Assembly: GCA_003427395.1 (NCBI GenBank)
Contig: BFEA01000194.1
Location: 1,999,766-2,030,033 of the forward strand
From: Chara braunii
Taxonomy: Eukaryota > Streptophyta > Charophyceae > Charales > Characeae
Direction: 5' to 3'
Length of the DNA stretch: 30,268 nucleotides
In this document: one piece after another, positions 8,616 to 18,471 of the stretch
Position numbering within the stretch: the stretch's first letter is position 1
Layout of the letters: every line of letters starts with the position of its first letter
The notes under the pieces: generated by a model
Seen by the model: only the letters and a program-made list of their open reading frames with translations
The model's database searches: none
What the model was told of the DNA's origin: nothing
Program-made: the position numbers and the translations under genes

Positions 8616-10182
8616 GTACCAGTAGGTAGAAGTCTGCAGGGGTCAGCCATTAGGTACCGGACCGGTCAGTTGCAGCCCAGTCCAAGGAACGTTCTACCAT
8701 GGTCCGAGTCGTTGAGGCCGGCGGTGGCCAAGGAAAGGGAGTGACATCACAAGTCTCATTTTGGTACTGCAGCAAGTGCAAAAAGCCAAGTCGCAGCAAG
8801 CGTCAAAAACATGGTTGCAAGAAAAAAAAGAGAAAAAAAAGAGACTCAAAACTTCTTGCCATTCAGGCTGTTGCAGAAGCGCTGCTAAGTTATTGTGCCA
8901 CCTGGTCATGGATGAGAGCCGCAAGTGAGGGTGGTAGTAGTCAACAACACCTGGTGCCATAACTGTTAGAGGAAATAGAGACATTCAGAGAGGCTAGCAA
9001 GACCGGAAGGTAGATAGGAGAGAGCAAGTGAGAGAGATATACCTGCTTGATAATGATGACCTGTTCTATATAACTTTGAGTTTGACAAATAATATCCAAG
9101 TGTGCTCATATTGTGTGAATCTTGCCTTCCTGTATGGAGCTGGTGTGATGCTGCATGCGTGTGGAAGTGGAAAAAGGCGGGTGTGAATTTCAGGATCATA
9201 GCAGCAATTTCCATTGTATTAATTTGTATATATCATCAATATCTATATATTCTTGACCAAGTAGGAATAGGAACTGGTTTAGCCCAAGGGCTTTAGGGGT
9301 AGTGCACGGAGATTTCCTTTCCTGGACTGGGACACAATGTGTATTGCTGGATATGTAACGTCCAGCAGATTGTGTTCAAATTTTGAAGTTACCCATCCTA
9401 CTTGAGCACAGGTAGCCACTACCGGTTTCCCCCGAACACAATGCACCCTGATCATGAACGTATACTAGCTATTAGGGGAGGATGGTAGGACGAGGCCTTA
9501 TGTCAAGTAAACTTGGTGGTCAAAGGGGCTTGAGGGTAGCCTCTCTTCTTTTGGCTTGACCAAAACTGAACAGATACAATGGAAGGCAGCCTGGTCAAAG
9601 GAATTTTGAAGATTCGTTTTCAAATCGAGTCACTTTAACCGCTAAGCCCTTAACTCCCTTGGTGCCTAAAGGGGATTATTATCTCCTAAAAGGGATTATC
9701 TCCTAACTATTGCATCCATCAGGATTCAAACACATGATCTGTTTGTCAGCAGCTCGATGTGTATGCCATTCGGCAACAAGGCCGGGTCGCCATTTCACCT
9801 GTTTTTGCTTCTTGTTTTCCTGTGCCTTCTTGCCCTCCTGATATGATGTACAATAGTATAATCCACCTGCCAGGTGTATGCACACTAGAGGGCTAATCTC
9901 AAGCAGTGTGTTTTTCTCTCCTTAATATCTTGAGAGTGTATGGAATACTGTTGTCGGCCAGGGAGGGCTTCTTACTCCGCCCCTAACTCCAAACCCCAAC
10001 TCACTGATGTTTTGCGCCCCTTTCAGTCCCAACACACCTCACTCGCTGGATCATTTCCCTTCGCTTGCTCTCCTCATCTCGCTCGTGCGTCCCCTGCTTT
10101 CTATCCTCCAGCTAGCTCCTCACTGTCAGCGCCCTCCTTGCAAGCTCAATTTGAGTGCATCGGTCCGACCTTCCTACTACCT

Positions 10183-10186
<4 letters not shown>
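8616..10186. other. Gene-free stretch
   Basis: No gene is recognised. A small open frame (8699-8962, +) encodes a Lys/Arg/Cys-rich peptide with one CxxC (WYCSKCKK), driven by AAAAAAGAG runs. I do not accept it as a gene. A tRNA-like sequence lies at 9721-9785, flanked by a short duplication of GGGATTATCTCCTAA (about 9671-9706). Confidence 0.4.
9721..9785 (-). repeat. tRNA-derived SINE-like sequence
   Basis: On the minus strand, TTGCCGAATGG (9768-9778) fits an A box and GTGTTTGAATCCT (9721-9733) fits a B box, about 35 bases apart as in a tRNA. The acceptor stem is not complementary. I infer a SINE head or tRNA pseudogene. Confidence 0.4.

Positions 10187-10256
<70 letters not shown>
10187..10256 (+). 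repeat. (CT)35 microsatellite
   Basis: Seventy bases of uninterrupted CT. It splits plausible-looking open frames on both strands, which are therefore artefacts. Confidence 0.98.
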
Positions 10257-10259
<3 letters not shown>

Positions 10260-11070
10260 GCATACTGTAAAGGTGCAGACCAGAACAAGAACCGACCTCT
10301 CTATCAAAGTACAAGATAGCGCAGCGGAAAACTTAGATACCGATGATCCGAACAATCAATATTGCAATGCAGCCCAGAACATACATCATCATCATCATTC
10401 CATGGTGTGAAGGGGTCTAGCGCTCACACAGGAAGACTGCGCCAGCCCCAACCATACACGGACGAAGAAGAGGGGGGTTAGACGAAGAAGAGGGGAAGAT
10501 GGGGAATGTCGTCAACACCAAGTCTTCGGCACAGGCCCAAATAGTCCCTCGTCAAAATGTCTGAATCCCAATGTCGTCAAGTCTCAAGTCACAACTCTTT
10601 CTTTCTGTAGTAGTCCGCTGATACTGAGAAGTCAGGTGGTGAGAGGGGAAGAAGAGATGGTGGACTTAGAAGAGGAAGAAGAAGAACTCTCTCTCTCTCT
10701 GTGTCCGGTACTAACCTGTGAAGTTGGCGCCTTGATGCAGTTCCCTCAAAGATGGAGCTGGAGCTATGGCGCCATAGGTAAGTCTCGCTGGCCTCCGCCA
10801 GCCATCTCTTTCCCACACTACTACTACCACCTACTAGCGCCCAACGCTGAAGACTACTGCTAGCGCTAAGCTACTCCTGGCAGCGCTCCTCCTGAGCGCT
10901 GCGGCTGAATCCTGAAGACTACTCGTGCCTACTGTCCAACTACCTACCCGTGTAGTGCATGGGAATTTCCTATGTACTACTTGGCCTGCCTCCTGACTGC
11001 AAGAGGCTGCTCTTGGCAATGCCGCAGGGAGTCAGGGGCTGCCGCTGCAGCTTCTGCTTGAGGCTGTCGT
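10257..11070. other. Gene-free stretch with palindromic splice-like site
   Basis: No gene is recognised. CTATGGCGCCATAG (10764-10777) is a perfect 14-bp palindrome that ends in a GTAAGT donor-like sequence. The rest is unremarkable. Confidence 0.35.
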
Positions 11071-11355
11071 GGGAAACAGGCTAAAGATAGCCTGTTCCCG
11101 AAACCCTGGTTTTGTGCCCGAGTCTTAGGGTAGGTCGATCTTATGAGGGCCCGAAAGTGGCCCTCCGTTTCAGGCTGAAAAGCCTCAGGGCTGAAAAGCC
11201 CTGTTTTAGGCTGAAACGACATAGGGCCTGCAGGCCCTCGTTTTTCAGTCTTTCAGGCTGAAACGACAAGGGCTTGTACGCCCTTATTTCTAGGCTTTTA
11301 GGCTGGAAATGCGGGACGGGCCCTGCAGGCCCGTGTGGCTACGCAGTATGCCACA
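11071..11355 (-). repeat. Putative 3' LTR region of the chromovirus, hairpin-rich
   Basis: Directly beyond the polypurine tract the minus strand begins TGTGGC, the TG expected at an LTR start. The region is packed with hairpins: 11075-11083/11088-11096; 11145-11151/11159-11165; 11187-11202; 11223-11238 (perfect 16-bp palindrome); 11251-11263; 11268-11273/11280-11285; 11316-11322/11328-11334; and 11334-11339/11350-11355. Its far end is not defined and I find no matching 5' LTR upstream of gag, so the LTR assignment is inferred from position only. Confidence 0.45.
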
Positions 11356-11368
11356 CCCCCCCCTCCTT
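11356..11368 (-). promoter_or_regulatory. Polypurine tract
   Basis: On the minus strand AAGGAGGGGGGGG is followed at once by TGTGGC. It lies about 100 bases after the chromodomain stop codon. This is the usual place for the plus-strand primer of LTR retroelements and marks the 3' LTR boundary. Confidence 0.6.
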
Positions 11369-11470
11369 GAAGAACCGAGCTTACCTGCGAGGGCGAAGCT
11401 GTCTGTCTGAGGGAGGGACCACAGTCCGGGTGGGAGGGGCAGGTCGTGAAGGTCCCTGAGCTAACCTCTG

Positions 11471-12415
11471 TCACTCGTAGTGAGCGTAGATCAGCGGCGC
11501 GAATGCTTTTAAATCTGTTCCTGAAATCCACCGAGTGTCGTCGGGATCGCGTGCTCTGAATGTAACTTTGTACTGGCGAGGCTTGTTGTCGTACTTGCGC
11601 TCCGTGATGACGCAGTCAACTTCCTGCTGACCATCCATAGATGGAGGGTCCTGCAATCGTCGGCCTGGGATGTCGTCGCTCTTAGTTGGTGTATATGTTG
11701 CCAGCTTCGAGGCGTGAAAGACTGGATGGACCGTCAGATGCGCCGGGATGTTGATCACAAATGAAGGGCCATCGGGCTCATCGCCCGCGACTGATGTTAC
11801 GGGCCATGGTCCAAACCACTTGGGAAGCAGTTTGCGTGAAACATCCTGTTCCAGTGCAAACTCTTCCGCGGAGACCCAAACCAGATCACCGGCGCGGATG
11901 GGACATGGCACGCGACGCCTGTTGGCTTGCTGCTGCATGCGGACTTGAGCCTTTTGCATGTTCGCGCGGGCTTGAGCCAGCAATTCCCTGTACTTTCGGA
12001 CGGAAGCAGGAGAGCAAGCGGCGTCAATGTCGGCTGGTCGTGGGAGGAGAAGGTCGGCGAAGATACGGCCTTTCCGTCCACCGTGGTGGAACTCTAATGG
12101 AGTCACGCCGATCGCCGGGTGCACCGAAGTGTTGTAGGCGAACTCGATGTCAGGGAGGCGGTCATCCCAATCTTTCTGGTCCGGACGGATGAGCGTACGA
12201 AGTATCATTTGAGCGGTTTGATGTGCCCGCTCCGTTTGCCCGTCCGTCTGTGGATGCCGAGCCGAACTTGGTTTCATCTTCGTGCCGGACTCCTGCATGA
12301 GAGCAGTCCAAAATGCCGACATGAAGCGAGTGTCGCGGTCGCTGACTATGTCTTCCGGTACACCGTGGCCACAAATCCAACCGGTGTGCAAGAGGCCGTG
12401 GAGTAGTACTTGCAA
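11471..12415 (-). pseudogene. Chromovirus integrase core, C-terminal domain and chromodomain
   Basis: This 314-codon frame begins inside the integrase catalytic core. It holds the second catalytic Asp (IVSDRDTRF) and the catalytic Glu (HPQTDGQTER), followed by the AYNTSVHPAIGVTPLE segment, a basic linker, and the GDLVWVSAEE/LLPKWFGPWPV C-terminal domain with VHPVFHASKL. The last 50 residues (VDCVITERKYDNKPRQYKVTF to DDTRWISGTDL) form a chromodomain, which targets integration to chromatin in this family. It is out of frame with the upstream part of pol: a frameshift lies near 12400, after the frame reading KYYSTA. The listed start is only the first usable codon, not a real initiation site. Confidence 0.9.
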
Positions 12416-12705
12416 GGGAGAAAACGAGCATACTTACTCAAACGGTCCACAACCGTGAGGATGCTGTCGTGCCCGAGGCGATCGCGAGGAAATGGTCCGG
12501 TGACATCCATGGCAATGGAGAGGCCGGGTTCCCGTGGGATAGGCATCGGGCGCAACTCGCCGTAGGGGTTGCGATTGCGGGGCTTGCTTCGTCGCCAAAC
12601 TTCGCAAGAGTCGCAATACCGAGTGACATCGGTAATGAGGTCAGGCCATCGGAATCGTTGTCGAAGCCGTGCAATGGTGTGGTTGACTCCGAAATGGTCG
12701 GCGAG
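12346..12705 (-). pseudogene. Chromovirus integrase N-terminal part
   Basis: It continues the pol frame after the TGA at 12706. It carries the second His and the two Cys of the HHCC zinc finger (ADHFGV to YCDSCEV). The first His lies just before the stop, in EYHDS. The first catalytic Asp is present (SIAMDVTGPFP), followed by ILTVVDRLSKYARF. The frame ends at 12346 because it has run past the frameshift near 12400. The stop most simply derives from a CGA arginine codon, a CpG-type C-to-T change. Confidence 0.88.
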
Positions 12706-15276
12706 TCACGAGTCATGGTACTCGCCGAGAAGGCAAGTCCGAAGACGACGGTCTCGTGGGACACACAATAAGTCTTTGCCTCTCGAGTGGAGGAGCAAGT
12801 ACCCATCGGCAATGCGATAGTGGCTGGCCGACGGGTGATCCGAAGATAACTGCGCATACAACGTGGCGAAGTCCGCATCCGACTCATATCCCCGGATGAA
12901 GTGTCGCTGAAGTTCCTCGTCGAATGCGAAGGCATGATGTGTCATAGCACAAAGATCAGGTCTTCGCGGGAGTGCATCTGCTGCGCGATTGGAGAGGCCG
13001 GGAAGATGTTTTGGTGTGAAGTCAAATTGGTCGATGAAGTACATCCATCGTCCGGTCGTGCTGCTCACCGTATCCTGCGTCTTGTAGTAAGTCAGTGGGT
13101 TGTTGTCCGTAAACCATGTGAATCTACGACGCCCAAGGAGCAAGTGCCGCCATCGCTTGAGAGCCATCACGAACACGAGCAGCTCCTTCTTCCTTGCATC
13201 ATCAAGCGAGTTGATGGGAGGCACTTTGTGGCTGAAATACTCCACAGGGTGCCAGTCGTCGCCGTCGTGTTGTTCCAAGACTGCCCCAATGCCATAGCCG
13301 GAAGCGTCAGTTGTCACTCTCGTAGGCACGGTGGGGTCATAGATGCTAAGGACGAGTGCCATGAGCATGGCCGTCTTTAGTGCTTGGAATGACCGGCGTG
13401 CGTCGTCATCGAATACGAATGGCACCTTTGGCGATTGTAATCTCGTCAGAGGTGCAACAATCCTTGAGTATCCGGTGATGAATCGCTGATAGTAGCCCGC
13501 CAACCCCATGAATGAACGAACGTCCATGGTGTTGGTGGGATCGGGCCATACGCGGAGGGCCTCGATCTTGTCCGCAAGCGGACGGATGCCTTGCGGCGTC
13601 ACATAATGTCCCAAGTACTCCAGCTCCTGCCGCGCGAATTCGCATTTGTCGCGGTTGGCTTTGTACTTGGCTTGTCGTAGCCGCTCCAAAACGGTGCGCA
13701 GGTGTTCCACATGCTCGTCCAGACTCCGGCTGTACACCAGGATGTCGTCGAGATAGATAAGTATGAATCGATCCAGCATGTGTCGGAACTCCGTTGTCAT
13801 AGCCGCTTGGAAAGTGGCCGGGGCATTCGTAAGGCCAAATGGCATAACCAGCCATTCGAAATGCCCATATCGCGTCTTAAAAGCGGTCTTGTAGCGGTCC
13901 TTCTTCCGATTCTCGAGTTGGTGATATCCCGACTTGCGGTCCAGCTTGGAGAAGAACTTGGCGCCGCGTAGTCGTCCGAGAAGGTCGTCGATGCGTGCGA
14001 GAGGGCCGACGTTTCTGATCATTTGCACGTTGAGCTTGCGATAATCGATGCACAACAGCAAATCCTTGTTCTTCTTCCGGACGAAGAGAACGGGAGCACC
14101 GTATGGCGATGAGCTAGGCCGAATCCAGCCTTTCTCCAGAAGGTCGTCGAGTTGTGACCGAAGCACACTTAACTCTTCCTCGCTCATTCGGTAGATGCAA
14201 CCGCGCGGAGGTACGGTCCCGTCCTCGAGGATGATCTCGTGGCGGATGGGCCGATCCGGTACTACTCCGTGCGGACCTTCGAACACGTCGCCGTAGGCGT
14301 CGAGAAGCTCGGTGATGCGTGGGTCCGAAGATGAGTCCGTCGATGAAGCGTCATGGGGCGGGAGGGCGTGGAGAAAACACACCCCCATCTCCTCGATGTC
14401 GTCTCTGATGATGGAAGCTCGCATGCTTGCGGCGGACACCACGTGGCAGCTGATCGAAGGGTGAGGAGTAGGCACCGTGCATGGGACTAGTACTCCGTTC
14501 TGATCACGAACGTGAACGGTGCGGCGGTAGAAGCTCACCGTGTGATCCTCGCTTCGCAGCCATGACATGCCCAAGATCATGTCGAATTTGGTGTCCAAGA
14601 TATCGAAGGACACCGCCTCGCTTGCATGCGGGGCAAAGTACACTGGGACGTCATCAATGCATCGGTCGATTGACTTGTGCGTGTGACCGTCTGCCAACGT
14701 GACTTGCATCGGCTGGGACTTCCTCCGGACGCGTGGGCCGAGGCCGGCGCGTACCATAAAGTCCTGGCTCATGTAGTTGCGAGATGCTCCGCAATTGATC
14801 AAAGCGCCGCAGGTCGCCTCTCCGATCTGAATGCGTACATATAACAATGGTGTATCGATCTCGTCGTACCGTTGTGTCTTGAACTCGCGGTCGATCTTCA
14901 CAATGTAGGCGTGAAGGTCGACAACCTCTACTCCGGCGTCCATCAACGGAGTTGGAACTGCAGTGTGCAAGTAATCCCGCAATTGTGCCATGAGCACGTT
15001 GCAATGCGGTTTCGGCAATCGACCGGACCGGGGAAGGGGCATCCATTGGAAGTCCGCAAATGTCAATGGGTTGAGCTCTTGAAGTCTTGACCATGACGTT
15101 GAATCCCCGGCGGTAGATGGAGGCGCCGATGGTGATGAAGCCGTGCATGCGGTAGATTGTTGCACGTGGACCGGTTGGTCCAGCGGTGGGACCAAGTGGA
15201 CAGCATAGTCCTCGTAAGCATATCGAGAACTTACGACATTCGCATCCTCCCCAGATGTGTAGGAGGCCGCTAGCAA
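12706..15276 (-). pseudogene. Chromovirus pol: protease, reverse transcriptase, RNase H
   Basis: This 856-codon frame starts formally at a TTG; the frame is open further upstream and overlaps the end of gag. Domains: retropepsin-like region about 140-250; reverse transcriptase about 345-525 with KLDRKSGYHQ, MPFGLTNAPATFQ and the YLDD active site (508-511); RNase H about 650-775 with Asp657 (TTDASGYG), Glu698, Asp724 and AADALPRRPD. The protease active-site triplet is NCG (161-163, LINCGAS), where the family has D-S/T/C-G, so the catalytic Asp is replaced by Asn. The frame ends at a TGA inside the integrase zinc finger. RT and RNase H look intact. Confidence 0.93.
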
Positions 15277-15329
15277 GGCGGCCGAATCTGGCGGAGTGGG
15301 AGGTGGAGTCGCCTCACCTCCCGCGGAAC

Positions 15330-15830
15330 TCAGGTTCCCGAGTTGATACGAGGCCGAACATCCTCCTTGCCCTGATCCTGGCAGAGGGAGGTCTTGTGCT
15401 TGGTGCTATTGCACCAATAGCAGCAGCTGTAACGGCCGCGGTACTTGTACTCGGCCTCGGTCAAGTGAAACTTGACCCATGGTGCTGGCTGTCCGTTTCC
15501 GGCCGGCGATGCGGTTTTCGCCTTCCCGTTCCCTCGGGACTTGTTGTTGCTTCGCGGCTGGACAGCAGCCACCTGATCTCCCTCACTTGACGCTTGGGTG
15601 GCTGCCGGGTCTTCCACAATGTTGTCCGATTGGACTGCAGCGAACTGCTGCGGTCGCGGACCAGTTTTCACCTTCTCCACATAGGTTGGCTGCCACGTTG
15701 ATTTCTCGTGTGCAGCTGCCCTGTTTGTCTTGATGATCTCCCTCGCCTTGTTGATGATTTCGGCGAAGGTGTTGTACTGCTCGCGATCACCAAGCGCGAG
15801 GCTCAAAGCGGCGCATGATCGGCTGTAGGC
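15330..15830 (-). pseudogene. Chromovirus gag C-terminal part with zinc knuckle
   Basis: The frame includes YNTFAEIINKAREIIKTNRA, a basic linker (KSRGNGKAKTAS), and a perfect C-x2-C-x4-H-x4-C nucleocapsid knuckle (CYWCNSTKHKTSLC) near the C-terminus. Gag ends in ...RPRINSGT with TGA. The pol frame is -1 relative to gag and is already open here, so gag and pol overlap. The capsid N-terminal half is not recognisable. The frame continues upstream to 16130 through a tandem duplication and unrelated sequence, so I place the credible gag limit near 15830. Confidence 0.8.
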
Positions 15831-15923
15831 AAGGGCACAAAGTCGAAGTCTTGGATTCCTCGACACGACTGAGGGTCGGACGCAGACAGTGGCAAGGGCA
15901 CAAAGTTGAAGTCTTGGATTCCT
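15828..15923 (-). repeat. 63-bp partial tandem duplication in gag frame
   Basis: A 33-bp segment (GGCAAGGGCACAAAGTYGAA...) occurs at 15828-15860 and 15891-15923, 63 bases apart. 63 is a multiple of three, so the minus frame repeats RNPRLxLCALA every 21 residues without breaking. Confidence 0.85.
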
Positions 15924-15981
15924 AATGCCGAAACCGCAAGTCACACTGAGTACGAGTACAGCAGCTGAAAACTGGTACGAG

Positions 15982-16011
15982 ACTGGTCCCCGTACTGTAC
16001 GGGGAGCCAGT
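15982..16011. repeat. 14-bp hairpin
   Basis: TCCCCGTAC (15987-15995) pairs with GTACGGGGA (15997-16005) across a one-base loop. ACTGG/CCAGT extends the stem with one bulged G. Confidence 0.85.
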
Positions 16012-16569
16012 ATAAGTCCCGGTGACACGTGCGGTACCAGGGGCATTTCCGCAAAAGCCCCAAGGGCAGAACTGAAAAATGCGGTATTTGAAAGTGGCGC
16101 CCGAATTGCAGCATGGCGCCAGTTGTCCAAACTCCGACGGTACCAAAGGAGGGGCTTGGAAAAAAAAGGGTCCTAGGCCGAAAACGGGATGCAGCAGAAA
16201 CAGCAAAAAGATAGATCAGGGATCGACCCCTGGCGGAGTCCGTAACAAATACCCTCTATACCACCCCTATACCCCCCTATACTCCAACCCCAACCTCCCC
16301 ATATCCCCCCCTATCCCCAAGAGTTTCTCAGCGGATTTGGGCTGTACTCAGCAAGCGCAGTACATCCCCCAACTCAGATTTGAAAAAAAATCAGTGGACG
16401 TTTTTTTTTTTTTTTTTTACTGGTCGGCAGACCGCAGACCGGTCGGCCCAACTGGGCAGCTGCAATACGGTCGGCGGTCGGGGTCGGCGGTTGGCAGGGA
16501 TGCAACCCTGATGCAGAAAGTAAAGGGGTACTGCACCGCTGTCTTCCAGCAGGCAGACAACTATAACTT
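16012..16569. other. Gene-free spacer between two gypsy copies
   Basis: It contains TGGCGCCCGAA (16095), a C-rich block (16245-16325) and a poly(T) run (16402-16419). No gene is supported, although a formal frame (16079-16615, +) crosses it. Confidence 0.4.
16245..16325 (-). repeat. G-rich strand with quadruplex potential
   Basis: The plus strand has repeated CCCCTATAC/CCCCAACC blocks. The minus strand therefore carries at least six runs of three or more G within about 80 bases, separated by short TATA or TT spacers, which meets the usual quadruplex pattern. Confidence 0.6.
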
Positions 16570-17790
16570 GATGTATTGGGAGGGTGCCATGATGCTCAAT
16601 GCCACGTTGGCCTGAAGAACATGCACCTGCAACGCTTGGAGTGGTTTTATTGGCCCACAATGAGGAGTGATGTCACAAAGTACATGAAGGGTTGCACTAT
16701 CTGTAAGTGGCCGAACGGAAGTGTACAGAGACCATACAACCTTCTGAAGCCACTCCCGATCCCTGATAGACCAGGAAAACCCATCTCCATGGACTTCATG
16801 GGAGGCTTCCCTAAGACCAAGAGGAAGAATGATGTTGTTTTCATCATTGTTGACAGCTTCAATCATGGAGAAATCTGCCACTACGATGGAGATTTCTTCC
16901 AACTTTTTTGATAACTCGGCCTGGCAGACATTGTCTGCAACAAACAAATTATGGCAAAGTCTGATGGAATTCACCACCACCAAACTCGATATGAGTTCAC
17001 CCTACCACCTGGAGAGTGATGGTCAGACGAAGCAAATGAACAGGACCGTACAGGTGCGGCGATATCTGATACAGCCAATCAGATTGATGGGAACCTACAG
17101 TTTGCCAAGGTAGCAGGTGTTTACAACAGTTCCGTGCACCCTGCAACCATGCATCCACCTGCTGAGCTGCACCGAGGATGGGATCCTAGCATGCTTGCAT
17201 GCTTGTGGACTTTCTGGTTCCAGATCAGCAGCTCAAGCACCCTCATGGGACGATGGAGCTCACTATACAGTTTGCTGAAGAACTCCACGCAGAATGTGCA
17301 ACAAGTGATGGCTGATCATTTAACAAGCACCTTCACCCTTTTATCTTCAGGGAGCATGGACGAGTTTGCAGTTGAAGAACGTGTCAGCAGAAACTGCAGC
17401 CTAAGTAGTGTGGGCCTTGGGAGATACTGCATGTTGTTGGTGATGATGCAGATGAGCCTTTCTACCTCGTGGACATACTTCGGCATCGGAAGACTTGCAT
17501 TGTGTTTGATGCCTCCAAATTGATGTCCTGCATGGCTTAAAACTCCCAGGCAGGAGGAAGATGCATCCTCCCACCATAGATGGATATGTGGACATTGACT
17601 GAATTGTGGGGCAGAGGCGGATGTGACAGCAAAAGAGGGAGACCCAGCATCATCTACAGGGTCAAGTTCAAATACTACCCTGATGATGTGGAGGACGAAT
17701 GGATCGATCACACTGAGCTAGTGCAAATGGCACCTCCGATAGTTGCCCAGTACGAGGGGCAACTCTGGGGTTGTCAGTGCAGCAGTTGAT
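16570..17790 (+). pseudogene. Degenerate gypsy integrase-chromodomain fragment (second family)
   Basis: Read across several frames. Integrase zinc finger (CHDAQCH, then CTIC) and catalytic Asp in PISMDFMGGFPKTK (about 16576-16900). Core remnant LWQSLMEF...SSPYHLESDGQTKQMNR (about 16945-17050). YNSSVHPATMHPPAEL (about 17120). PFYLVDILRHRKTCIVFDASKL (about 17458-17520). Chromodomain from PPTIDGYVDID (about 17570) to MAPPIVAQYE (about 17757), interrupted by two in-frame stops and a frameshift. The catalytic Glu in DGQTER is Lys (DGQTKQ), and the second catalytic Asp segment is gone. It closely resembles the copy at 28480-29610 and differs from the 11-16 kb element. Clearly dead. Confidence 0.88.
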
Positions 17791-18282
17791 TCTAGAGTCT
17801 GCAATTTTCAGATTTTGGTTATGCATAATGAACATGGCTACCGCGGACCCGGACACCGGACTGATCCGGACCCAGACAACCAGTCGGTCCGGATATGATC
17901 CGGACGTCCGGATTTCTGCACCAGTCCGGACATGGTCCGGATCAGTCTGGATGGTCTGGATGATCATGTCCGGATCGGTCCGGGAAAAAAAAAAACAAAA
18001 AAAAACTTGCAGGTCTCTTATGCATGTTGAATGCAGTTTCATCGTGTAACCGTGACTCAATGGGAAGTGTTCCAGGAAGACATAGCTGTTGGCATATATG
18101 ACAAGCATGAATGATCATTCCTTGACATGCACTGTGCTGGCACAGTCACTGCAAAGCACAAACTGCTGCCAGGGAAGAAAAAGTGAAGAAACAAAAAAAA
18201 AGAACACTCCGCAGTAAACCTGAATAAAGGTAAATAACTTTAGCAGTTCATAATTTAAAGTTCAAAGTTTGAAGTCCGAGTT

Positions 18283-18286
<4 letters not shown>

Positions 18287-18352
<66 letters not shown>

Positions 18353-18395
18353 NNNNNNNNNNNNNNNNNNNNNNNNNNNNNNNNNNNNNNNNNNN

Positions 18396-18435
<40 letters not shown>
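18287..18435 (+). repeat. (CT)n microsatellite split by an assembly gap
   Basis: CT runs at 18287-18352 and 18396-18435 flank a run of N. True length is unknown. Confidence 0.97.
18353..18395. other. Assembly gap (43 N)
   Basis: Forty-three N bases within the CT microsatellite. The assembler could not bridge the repeat. Confidence 0.99.

Positions 18436-18440
<5 letters not shown>

Positions 18441-18468
<28 letters not shown>
18441..18468 (+). repeat. (TG)14 microsatellite
   Basis: A TG run directly follows the CT microsatellite. It lies inside the candidate inverted-repeat element. Confidence 0.97.

Positions 18469-18471
<3 letters not shown>

Larger units (their letters stand above)
11340..15930 (-). 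mobile_element. Ty3/gypsy chromovirus, degraded
   Basis: In minus-strand order the element has a gag zinc knuckle, aspartic protease-like domain, reverse transcriptase, RNase H, integrase zinc finger, integrase core, and a C-terminal chromodomain. A polypurine tract and a putative 3' LTR follow. This order and the chromodomain place it with chromoviruses. The gag N-terminus and 5' LTR are missing or unrecognisable. Coding is broken by a TGA (12706), a frameshift near 12400, and a protease active-site change, so it is not autonomous. The damage is light, suggesting fairly recent death. Confidence 0.93.

Noticed and set aside
8694-8984. Lys-rich CxxC peptide frame (+) and its antisense frame
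   Set aside because: The Lys run comes from AAAAAAG repeats; no zinc-finger pattern beyond one CxxC.
6247-10430. Shared GTGTGAAGGGGTCT (reverse complement near 6255, forward near 10405)
   Set aside because: Only 14 bases shared, without extended similarity; not enough for a repeat call.
11748-12406. Plus-strand open frames of 66-143 codons
   Set aside because: Shadows of the chromovirus integrase on the opposite strand.
12438-15148. Other open frames over the chromovirus pol region
   Set aside because: Antisense or out-of-frame to pol, which has recognisable catalytic motifs in its own frame.
16095-16105. TGGCGCCCGAA as a retroelement primer-binding site
   Set aside because: It resembles a lysine-tRNA primer site, but no LTR end (CA) precedes it and it does not fit either neighbouring element.
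16198-16245. B-box-like GGGGTCGATCCC on the minus strand
   Set aside because: No A box at suitable spacing; probably a chance T-arm-like hairpin.
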